Assembly (NCBI GenBank): GCA_037783545.1
Contig: JBBELK010000162.1
Location: 496,001-560,000, forward strand
Length of the DNA: 64,000 nt
Direction of reading: 5' to 3'
Origin: Henricia sp. BOLD:AAB3569
Taxonomy: Eukaryota > Echinodermata > Asteroidea > Spinulosida > Echinasteridae
Shown: in pieces, positions 50,101 to 62,100 of the stretch
Layout of the letters: each line of letters begins with the position of its first letter
Numbering within the stretch: the stretch's first letter is position 1
The notes under the pieces: model-generated
Told to the model about the DNA's origin: nothing
Seen by the model: only the letters and a program-made list of their open reading frames with translations
Databases searched by the model: none
Made by a program: the position numbers and the translations under genes

Positions 50101-53100
50101 ATTTGACAGGGTTATGACGTAAATGTCAGTGTGCGCGTACGTGTGTACATTGTACACATACTTTGTACATATGAACGTACGCGCACATGTACAACATGTG
50201 AAGCCCGTTTAAAAAAAAAGTCTTGTAAAGATTTTTTATATTTTTCGTTACAGAGACACATAAGCTTTCTAAATTCGTTCGCTTGTGTAAATTAATGTTT
50301 TAATTCTTTCACACAAACAAGGACAGTGCAACTTTAAGTCGATCGGTGCTTTTGTATCCACAAGTGCACTGTATTCAACAAACTTATGTTCAAGAACTGA
50401 TATTTTAAGAAATTACATTTCTTCTTCTTGGTCATCAAGCATACCCTTTTACCATGGAAAGACGCCTCTACCAATAAAGCTATTGCTCAAATTTGACCTT
50501 GGAAAAATGTTATACTTACAGCTGGCTCAATCTTGAGTTCGTTCCTTTCCTTATCTCCCTGGTCAAAGAACTCGCTTGTTACTAACTCAGCAATCTGGGC
50601 CCAAAACAAGATTAACAAATTAAAGATTCCAGGACTCGATGTTATGAACATTTCTGGCAGGTCAGTCCGTGTCCGTATCCGGCCTTGATTTTGTCTGAAA
50701 TTCATAGGCCAAATGTGTGCTGGTTATTAGTGTACTACAAGCCTCGTGAAATTTGCGAAAATGGGGCATGCTGGCCAAGTTGGCCTCAGAAAGTGTATAT
50801 CTTGAAGGTGAACTCGGCACAGCATGTTGAGGCCATTGACCTCAGTGGCCTCGGTTTATGTCAATGATTAAAGTCATGTGGGAATGATGAAGAAATCAAA
50901 TGTTGCAATATCGTTGGAATCACTGCTGCTAACATGATTCTAGCTACTCTGGTTAAAGACATATTGCATGACAGGAAAACTTTTTAAAAAAGCAAACAGC
51001 ATTAGGCCAAAAAAAAAAAAAAACTACATGTATGTTTAGCATAAGTTGAAGTCTCCCAAATGACACTTTTTTTATTTTGGTAAGTGGATTCCAAGCAATA
51101 AAGTAAAATTGACATGAAGCCAACATGGCATGTTTTTAATCTAAACACTCAACAGACGGTGCATGTCACAGGGTTAAAAGTGACGCGCATATGCTAACGA
51201 TTTGTGTTTTAAAAAACAAGTTTTTACGTGCAGGCTAAACATAGTTTTTTTTTTAATGGCCTTAAAGAATGATGTCGATAAACTGCCTTGTATAAATTTC
51301 AGCTACATACATGTACATGTAGATGGAGTAATACTTCATGGTTTTTGTGTTGAAGGAATGGTAAAAAAAAATGTTTAAAGTTTTTTGTTTGTTTAAAAGC
51401 ACCTCCAGTTGGTAATTTCTCCCTCAAAGGTACATAACAATTGTACATAAGGTTTTTCTTGTCAACTCATGAAGTAAAATTTTGGGGTCACCGCAAATGT
51501 TTTATTGTGGCTTAGAAAATTTAATCTCTAAAACCCGCATTGAATTTCACGAAGGGTTGCATGGAATGACCCAAAAGAGGATTTAATCATATATACCTTG
51601 TGCTGTATCCTCCATGGCTTTGTGCTGGCCGCAACATCACAAGCCGTCATCAACATTCCTCTGAAAAGGTCAGGACAAAAATATTCCATAAACCACTTTA
51701 TAAAATGCAATTTTTTTTTTTACAAACGCAACATCTGCTCTGACTTCCATTGAAGATCATTGGTTATGCTACATGAATTCAAGTGACTTGATGTCCAGAA
51801 GAAAACATTTAGGCTACCTGAGTAATTCTTTATGCTGAAGTGTCCTCCAGTTCTGCTTTCCTGATCTCACTAGGTCAAAGAACTGTCCTCTCACCCTGCA
51901 TGAATTAGAGATAAACTCACAAATATGACAATAATTAAATGTGTGACAATAATTAAATCAAATGTACAGGAATGCATTTTTCTTACTATTTCTTACTTCC
52001 TGAGAATGCAAACATAAATCTGACTTTGTAAATTTTGTCGAAATAAATTTAACTTTTTGCACATTTGCAGCAGATATACAGGGTGTCTCAAAATAAATGC
52101 AATCCAAATTTAACGGAATGCCAAACGTAGAATGTGCAACCATCATAGACTTTGTTCTCACTAGAGAAATCGCTTTGTTCGACGATGATTCGACGAAGAG
52201 ATTTCCTGATGTGAACGCATGCCTCTTCATTCGACGATGATTAGAATCGCTTCATTCGACAATTTACAAAGAGAGATCGCTTCATTCGACGAAGCAAATT
52301 TGTAATGTGAACGGCTCCCTTCGTTCGACGAAGCAATTTGGCAGTCGAGCACCTAGCAAGAGTTGTTTTTGACGCGCCGCTGAAAAACCACACGGCGCGT
52401 CTAGACGCTTGAAGCTCAGCGCTTGATGCGCGACGCACATGTACGACCTCCCACAGCTTCATTCGATCTTCGTTAGCGGTCGCTCTTCGTTCGATCTTCG
52501 TCGAACAAAACGATTTCTCTAGTGAGAACGGGGTCAATGATTATGTATGCATAGTTTGAAAGCTACAACCTTCCTCTTTCAAATGAGACATCAAACATTG
52601 AAATCTTATAATTTTGGACAGAGTTAGGAGTAATTTCCCAAGAGAGGTCAAATTGACCATGGGACCAAGTTTTTGAATGCATTATGGTAATATTGTTTGA
52701 GGGAGTACTCTTGGACAACGCCTGAGTTGACTTTTCAATCGAGAGAAAATCCACCTTGTGCCGAATCGCACATCTGCCTGCAAGCGGTTGACGACCAACT
52801 GACAAAAATTACTTTGTCTTGTTACGGTAAATGTGGTAGGCTCATGCAGTTCATTCCGTCTAGCACTGACATGTATATGGGTTGGCATCCAGCTGCGCCT
52901 CTACCAATTCAATAATTGTGCGTCAACTGCCCCGTCCGATGTCACCCGTAATGCCCTCAATAAATGTTGCAATTGGCACCTTCTGTTCGCAGGTTTCTCC
53001 ATTGATTATCACACGCAATCAAAAACTTGGTCCCATGGTCAATTTGACCTCTTTGTCAAAAATTATCAGATTTCAATGTTTGATGTCTCAATTATCAAAA

Positions 53101-56100
53101 GTTTCAGTGCCATACATTTCCATTGGTGATGCTCAGATAGCTCCCTCGTTGCAGGCTCGGAACTTGGGTGTTATTTTTGATTCGTCAATAACACTTTTAC
53201 CACACATCAACAACGTCATTCGTCTCTCGACATTTCACATCAGGAACATCAGTCAAATACGCAAGTTTTTGGACAAGAGCGCTACCGAAAAAGTAATTCA
53301 TGCATTTGTCACTTCTCGCCTTGACAACAGCAATGCCCTTTTCTATGGTCTTCCGCATAACCAGATTGCCCGTCTCCAACCCCTCTAAAACAATGCAGCC
53401 CGCATCATTACACTCTCTAGAAAATCCTGTTCCATCCTGAAACAGCTTCATTGGTTCCCTATCTCTCAACGAATTATCTTCAAGCTTATGCTAATTGTCT
53501 ACAAAGCCTCAACGGCAAGGCTTCCCATTACATCTCAGAACTTCTTCAAGTTTACGCTCCGTCAAGGAACCTACGATCCAGCATCATGCTTCTCCTCAAG
53601 GAATCCAAGTCTCGACACTCGTGGGGTGACAGAAGTTTTTCTGCAGCCGCACAACACATCTGGAACTCTCTACCGCTTAATCTTAGATCTTGTATCTGTA
53701 CAACAAAATTCAAATCACTTCTCAAAACTTATCTCATGTCTCAGGTTTTCAAGGACTAATTTGGTTGTTCCTCTCATTTTTGATTGTTTCTTTCATGTTT
53801 AATATTACTGGTTTTTTTTAGGGTCTCTGCGCCTTGAACACCCAGCAGGATGGATATGTGCGCATTACAAATATTATTATTACTATTATTTAAAAGAGGA
53901 AGGCTGTAGCTTTCAAACCATGCATATATAAACTATGTTAGTTACACATTCTACGTTTGGCATTCCATTAAATTTGGATTGCATTTATTTTGAGACACCC
54001 TGTATATACCAAACAACGAAATAAACACAAACTTTCCCCACTTTTTGATTGGAAAAAAAAAACGCAGTCAATCTGAGAGTGGGAATTTTCAGCACACAGA
54101 AGCTTCATGCAGTCATGCATGGTGAAGCTGTTCTGTGATCCAGTGAGGCTTTCTTTATATAGAGTGAGAAATCCCTATCAACTCACTTGAAGTGCAGTGC
54201 CAGGTCAGTGGCTAGTATAGCATGTTTGAGAACATTCATGACTTCACTGTACTGCTCAGCTGCCATGTTGCCAAAGATGTTGTGACCCTGAAAGCAAGGA
54301 CATAAATCACCATTAAGGGTGGATTCACGCCGAGCCTTTTCACTCGTAAAATCGACATGTGTCGCTTTCAGAAAAAGCAGTGTGAAGGGAATTTGGCGTG
54401 AAACCGACGCACTGAAAACTACTGTCTCAACTTGGGTAAAAAGTGTTTTTGTGATTCAGTAATTTTTAGTGCATCGTTTCACTCCAAATTCTATTCACAT
54501 CACTTTTTTTTCACAACATGATGCACGTCAAAATTACATGTGAAAAGACTCACCGTGAATCCAGCGTAATGAGTAGAATAAATCTCACAAAACTGCAACG
54601 TATATGTTTGGTCTGAGTTGAACAAAACCCAGAAAGTACAAACGTTTCGCAAGCACATAGACAAATATCAAATACATGTACATTGCACATTATTACAAGT
54701 TTGAGGTCTCACTATTTTCTGCATGGCATCAGATCGCTTTATGTGTAAGTACATGTACGTGTACAAAATGAGTAGTTTGGTTTATAAATGAGTTTGTCTG
54801 TCTAGGCGCGACTGTGACAAAGGATGGTGGTGGCACCGAAGACATCAAGAAACGTCTAAGACACGAGGAGCTTTTTACAACCTATCAAAGCTCTGGACGA
54901 CAAAGAGCATCGGTCGGAATACGAAAATTAAGCTCTATAAGACGCTGGTGCGGCCAGTACTACTGTACGGGTCCGAAGCCTGGAAAATAGCAAAAATAGA
55001 AGAGAAGAGATTGGAAAGATTCCAATTTATATGCCTGAGAAAGATCCTAGGAATACGGTGGCTACAACTCGTCCGAAATGAGACCATATCTGGAATAACA
55101 GGTGTGAATAAGATCAGTGATGAGATCCGAAGAAGAAGATGGAGTTGTATAGGACATGTGCTCAGAAAGGAGAGAAATAATGACTGCGTGGTGGCAATGG
55201 AGTGAAAGCCTGAAGGGAAAAGGATAGTAGGACGACCAAAGATGACATGGAGGACAGTGGAAAAGGAGCTCAGACGGGAAGGGTGCACATGGACCGGCTG
55301 GGCCGAAGCCAGGAGCACGGCACAAGACAGAGCTGGTTGGAGAACAAGAGTTGCAGTCTTATGCACCTCATGGCGCGGAGGGAACTAAGTGCTAAAGTAA
55401 GTAAGTAAGTAAGTATGGGAAAACCTGAGTTAGTACATGTATACTTGCAGCTCAGCTGGTAGCCTTGATCAAGGCGTTGGGTTTGTCTTCTAGACAGCCC
55501 GCTAAAGATAAAACAAAGCGCTTATTACCAGCTACGGCATCTGCTGCACGTATTGGCTCACAGCGCGCCGCGCTACTATGTACGACTATGCACACACGCA
55601 CGTACATGTATCGGTACGGTCTCTAAACCCAACGCCTTGATGGTTCTGCATTCAGCCAGCGAAATCATTACAGTAATGGGGAAACCACCCCATTGTGCTG
55701 AAATTTCATTGGTCGACGCACGACTGGTTATGTTTGAAAAACGCTTTGATCTGCGATCCACAGTTCGTTCATCCGAGGCAGTATTTAAGAGCTCACACAA
55801 ATCATTCAGGAAAGCTGTCATATTACGACCATTGTCCCCCAGAAACAGAAAAGCACAATAAATGCTACGAACCCGAGAATATTTGTTTTCGTTCATCGAT
55901 CATGCCACGGTTCTCGTAACATGGAGGACGCCATTACATGCATAATGCAGCTTCGCGTCATTACGTGCTACTCATGAAGCTCTTGATTGGCTCAAGACAA
56001 ATGTTAAATATTCATACCTTGCATACCAGCATATCAAAAGCCCGCCCATTTTCCCCAAAACTGGCCGAAAAAATAAAGAAAGACATTAAACCCGGAAGTG

Positions 56101-59100
56101 CAGAGGCGACAAGGCTGTCTTTCGAGCTAGGGCAGGTCGTACGCAGCTAGTGCTGTATGTACATGTATGCAGTCAGTGTGTTGCCGTACGGGTTGTACTA
56201 CGGAAGTCGTGATCGCACGGTGGCTCGTTTTGATGCCGTGTGCAGTTTCAATGCGCTAGACCCAATATTCTCTCGTATAGCAAAAAACCTGGAAACGGCC
56301 GTGTTACCTTTTGAGTACTCGACTACAACACTGCATAAAGCGTATGTACAGTGAAGCTATACAGGGGAACTGCAACAACGTACAGCTGGTGGAGTAAACC
56401 AAGTGATGATCAGACTGCTTGATATTTATGAGGTTGTACGTATAATAAGGGCTTTACCTCACCTGACTGCTAAGGATCATGACTGTATGATTGAAGTGAT
56501 GGTATTCCATTGTGGCTTTGGATCCATACAGCTGAGATAATGGTGACTGACTCCTGTATGCACAAATATATACGTTTCTTATTTTACAGAAAAAAAACAG
56601 ACCGACAGATCAAAATTTAAATAAACTCCTCAAAAAAAGGTTCGGAAAGTCAAGTTTGACTGAAGATTTCTCTCTTGTTACTAAATCATTTCCCTTGAAT
56701 TTGGTATCATTAGAAAGCCCTGTTATTACTCTTTACAGTGATGTGTCATTTGTTATGATTAATCGATTGGGGGATGTGCAGTATAGCGGAATACAGGGGT
56801 GGGTGGAAAGTGAAATGTCACAAAATTCACTGCTATTGTCATGCAGTGCATTCCCCTTTTGCCTGGAGGATGGGAATGTGTCAATGCACTTTTTGACAAT
56901 AGCAATGCATCTCCCAATTGCTTAATCATAACAAATGACACATCGTAAAGAGGAATAACAGGACTTTCCAATTATATAAAATTCAAGAAAAATTATTTTG
57001 CAACAAGAAATAAATTGTCAGTCAAACTTGACTTTCCGACTTTTTTTGAGGAGTTTATATGACATCTTTTATACCACACATTGAAAAATTCTTGCAATGT
57101 CCAAAAGGATCTCTTAACTATATTTACATGTATGTATGACAAGTCTTAGTGTTTTGAATGATGTTTTAATATCGCATTCAGGGAGAATTACACAGTCACT
57201 CTAAGTGTGCAGGGCGAGTTTCTTAATAACTACATGTACCAACAATGTTTTATCTCAATGTTGTCCTCCAGCTCGACCCTCAATCTGGCAACAATTCACA
57301 TTGATGCACAGTTCTGCAGTCCCGTCGCCTCATCACAAACAGCTGTTTTTACCATCCGTGTCCCTCACAGCATTTATTCGATTTCCTATATCTTGAAGTG
57401 TAAAAGACTTGAAATGCTGCAATGGTTGTCAAAGTCACTTTTCTTAATGGCACAAAATGTGTTGGTAGCTATTTCAGAACTTGGTGGAAGAATTGTGTCT
57501 GTCTTTGTAATGTAAAACCGTAATTCAATGATTTAATTACCAGACATGCTCAGCAGCTATTTCCACATACATGTAGTCAAATAGAATATTATCTATTTAA
57601 GTTTTTTAGTTTAAAAATCCAGAAACAAAAACAGGGTTTTTCTTTTTCTGACTTGCCCTGTACAATTACTTTACTCAGGCCGGGGTCAGACGAATTACGA
57701 CATCCTAATTTATTGTAGTATTACTATAGTACGATTATGAGATTTTGTCCGTGTGACCCCAAATTTATTGTAATCGCAGGCCTCAAAATTCATTTTCAGA
57801 AGGGCACGGCAATTTTCCCTTAGTAAAGGGCACCTGAATGAGGAAATGGAAAATTTGTGTTAGAACTTTTGAAGGGCAACACTGCAAAAGCATAGGGCAC
57901 CAATGGCAATTTGCTGTGGTGCCGTAGGTTATTTGACGACAAGAATTATCATTGTTCGATTGTAATCTGATTGTAATCGGATTGTAATCGTATTACAATA
58001 AATTGGCAAAAAAAATGCATGTGAACCCGCCATCTCATAATCGTATTACAATCCATCACATAAGCCCCTGCGGTAACCTTCCCCACGCACGCGTACACTG
58101 TACTTTCTGCTTCACCAAGCGCGCCTGGCTTACTTTTCCATTCACAAGGTGCACGGCGTGGTGAGGCAGCAAGCGCGCACGTACATAAACAAAATGATGA
58201 TCCATCATGGTTTGTACATGTACATGTATATGACTATCCTATCAGCAGACAGTTGGCACGTCATTCAGAAGAGTAAATCGTTGTTGCAAGTACTGTCACT
58301 ACTATGAGAGAGCACTATGTTTGGCTTACTGTAATAAAAGAATGATCATCTCCACAGAAATAAAGACATATGAATTGTTTTACTTTTCTTGGAAGGCGTT
58401 GTTGGTGCCTCTGTGATCCAAGTCGTGACACAAGCAACCCACCAACAGGGAAAGTTGTTCTGGCTCCGTCAGGTAGTGAACAACGCTAGTGTTCTGTTAT
58501 GAAAAAAAAGAAGAAAATCTCCCTAATATGTGAAGGTGATAAAATATGTACATTAAAAAATATGTACGGTATGTAATGCTAAATGATGTTTCTTTGAACT
58601 TGAGTAATATTCAAGATCTTTTTACCAAACCGGGGCTTTTCACCAAACCAGGGGCGGTATTCAATTCAAGACTTAGATTAAAGGCAGAGGCTTGTCAATG
58701 CGCGCTTAAGGCCAAATTCGTGCCACGAAATATGCAGCTCCATAGCAAAGGCATGGAGCTGCGTATTTCGTGGCACGACTTTTTCCTCACGCGCGCATTG
58801 ACGAGCCTGTGCCTTCATTAAAGTATTTAGCTTGGCTAAGAAAATGACCTATCTCGTATTCAAATGTCTTCTCAGATTTTTACTTTAGTAAAGTAAGACA
58901 CTAAGATCTCGACTAATGTGACGGCACAAATCTACGCAGGGCACAGAGGTCCATAAACAGCCAATTGAATTATACGTGGGACATTGCTGGCGAGCCTGTG
59001 TCTTTAAATGTGCTTCCCTCTCTTCTCAAAGTTAAGTAAAATATATTTTACCAAAAAGAACCATTTGAATACCAAACATACTGAAGTAAAAAAAACAAAT

Positions 59101-62100
59101 CCGCTGCTGGTTGAATACCGATTTTTTATAAGTATTTTGTTTCAGCCAAAAATGGAGCAAAATTTATATATTTGGTTTATGTACTGAATTGAATACTGCC
59201 CCCACGTGCGGTAGTACTATTTACCGGAAAACACCGGAAAACACCAGAAAACACCGGAAAACATACTAAATACCGGAAAACATACTAAATACCGGAAAAC
59301 ACCGGAAAACAGTATTTTATGGTGTTTTCTGCAGGTAGTGGGGGTGGTGTTATTAAGTGCTTTCGGGTGTTTTCCGGTATTTAGTGTGTTTTCCGGTATT
59401 TAGTATGTTTTCCGGTGTTTTCCGGTATTTAGTGTGTTTTCCGGTGTTTTCCGGTATTTAGTGTGTTTTCCGGTATTTAGTATGTTTTCCGGTGTTTTTC
59501 GGTGTTTTCCGGTATTTAGTGTTTTCCGGTATTTAGTGTGTTTTCCGGTGTTTTCCGGTGAGTTTTCCGGTGTTTTCCGGTATTTTCCGGTGTTTTCCGG
59601 TATATAGTATCACCCCCCACGTGTCCTGGGGTCAATAGACCTATGACATAATGACATCACGCAATGTTTACCGTGGTGCATTATGGGTGAAACGTGGGGA
59701 CGAAATCTCTGCATCGCTAGTTTGCACAATTATTGCAGGGCCATTTTCCCCGCCTTTTGAGGCCTTAAAAGTTAAAATCATAGTTCCGGCGTCCGTCGTG
59801 GGCTTAAAACTCACGCAGGCACAACTACATGTAAGTTGACAACCATTTTATAAATTTACGATCTTTTTTGGACGCTTTTTTGCCAGCGGAGCGGTTAGTA
59901 AAGTTCACAAAGTTACGTGCATAATACGCTATAGCGCTATGCATGCAATGCACGCAAACTAGAGATGAAGAGATTTTCGCCCCACTTTTCACCCATAATG
60001 CACCGCGGTAAACATTGCGTGACGTCATTACGTTTCAGGTCTATTTCATAAAGCTGTTTAGCAGAAAATTTGCTTAACCAAACATTTGTTTGCTTTATAA
60101 AAATAGGGTTAGTGTTTTTAGCAAGAACAGCAGATATTCTTGTAAAAAACACAAATTGACATTCAATTTTGACTATATTAACCCATTTTTATAAAGCAAA
60201 CAAATTTTTCTGCTAAACAGCTTTATGAAATTGGTCCTTGTTCTTGCTACAACTTTTGAGAACAATAAGCCTAAAATCACAGTAATTACATAAAATTAGC
60301 AACACTTCGTGGGGTGTTATATGGCCGAGCGGTCTAGTGCGCCGAACTCAAGTTCCTGCCAGTACTAGAATGTGGGTTCGATTCCGGGCCGCGACAGGTT
60401 GTGACACTTGTGCTCTTGAGCAAGGCACTTAATCACACCTTCGGAAGGGATGTAAAGCCGTTGGTCCAGTGTGTTAGGTAAAGTAACGCACTTTAAAGAT
60501 CCCAGAGCATTTCTTCGTGAAGAGAAGGGATTCCCCGGTGTCTCTGGCCATATCTAATTCATCATGGGTTTCCTCACGCTTGCCGCGCGAGCGACAGTGC
60601 AATGGGCACTATTGAGGAATCCTTGTTTTCAGTACCAGAAATAAATAATAATAACTTCAAACGTCACAAGCGGGAAAACAGATTGCATTTATTTACAATG
60701 TAGTTGCAAAAACTCAACAAATCTGACATTTTCAATTCAGCCTCCTTCATAAAAATGTTATACGCTTGACATACTTGTACGTGTACTTTGTTAAGACTTA
60801 ATTACCAACTTAAAATATCGAACACAGTATCTAGTATGGTGCCTGATCACCATTGAAATGAAACAACCAAACTTGGGATGAGAGAAAAATCGTAGGGGCC
60901 TAATCGGGATTCGAACCCAGTTCCCATGCAACACCAAGAGAAAAATTTGGGTTCATAGGGAAAAACCCGAGGGAGTATACCACTGTGCCTTATAGCTCAG
61001 TTGGTAGAGCGTCTGCCCGGTGAGTCAGAAGTCTTGGGTTCGGATCCCGATAAGGACCTTACGGTTTTTCTCTCATCCCAAGTTTGGTTATTTCAACTTA
61101 AAATAATTATTCGAAGGCCTTTCAGTGAAATAGTCATGGTTATCCTGTCAAAAAATTCTTGAATTTGCCAAAAAAGAGTGTTTTTCTTGGGTTAAACCAC
61201 AAATTATTTTCAAAAAATTGTAAACAGAAGGACAAATCAAAAGAAAAACAAAAAAATATGCATATAAATCGTGCTTTAACTCACTTAACAAACTGATTTG
61301 AAATTCCAACACGGCAAAAAACACTCAGGAAATCATCCACAAAAATGTCAGGCCACTCGGGGACGAAGGACGAGAATACTAAAAGGGCTAATTGTGGTTC
61401 GAGGGGAACAGCAAGTGGTTTCTTCAAATTAATCGAGTATGCGGCCGATGGCTTTCAACTTGTCCTCTGAGACCTTGATCGCTGCAATGCAAGAACCATG
61501 GTTTATTAAAGCCAATATTCAAGTTGTCCCAGTCTGTGCATTAATAATAAAAGCGCTATGACCAACAATTCCTTATGGGGTTGTGGTGGCGTCTGTATTT
61601 ATAGAACCGTGTCTGGCTTAAATCTTCAATTAGTATGGAAATTAGTAGGGACATCTCCATGCAGCTAGGTTACTAATTTACATGGCAATCCAAAATATGC
61701 AAAAGAGAACAGAAAGCAAATTTGCTCTTAATTAGGCTATTAGAAGCACAATGTGCACATGCTTGAGGCTACACACATTTCTCGAAACTCATGCAATTAA
61801 TGATCCTTCATGGATTTTTTTCTTTCAGTATTTAAAGAGAAAAGAATGGCACCAAGGAGTGCTGTTCTATATGGTAATCTAATGACCGTCATTCTGACCG
61901 TCATTCAAATTTATCTCCACTTGTTAAAATGCGTAATTGCATACTTAGCCGAAACGTTCAGCGTTTACGAGCAGAGACTTAATTTGCTCGCCGTCAAATG
62001 ACTCGACTCAGCACCTACGTCAAATGACTCGACTCAGCACCTACGTCAAATGACTCAGCACCTACGTCAAATGACTCGACTCGGCACCTACGTCAAATGA

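Larger units (their letters stand above)
52079..54002. mobile_element. mariner-like MITE broken open by two later insertions
   Basis: Ends CAGGGTGTCTCAAAATAAAT / its complement, with TA on each side (52077-52078 and 54003-54004). These ends and the TA duplication fit Tc1/mariner. The arms (about 220 bp) are split: the left by a MITE (52148-52536), the right by a LINE (53089-53888). The centre (52681-53017) is unique, with no recognised transposase. Without the inserts it would be about 740 bp. It lies in a phosphodiesterase intron. Confidence 0.85.

Noticed and set aside
59651-60028. Two small proteins with the same start ([12 protein letters not shown]) on opposite strands
   Set aside because: They are the two inverted arms of the MITE at 59634-60045, not genes.
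61321-61483. Minus-strand frame reading [15 protein letters not shown] as a possible exon
   Set aside because: The flanking exons join in frame without it, it contains stops soon after, and it has no PDE similarity.
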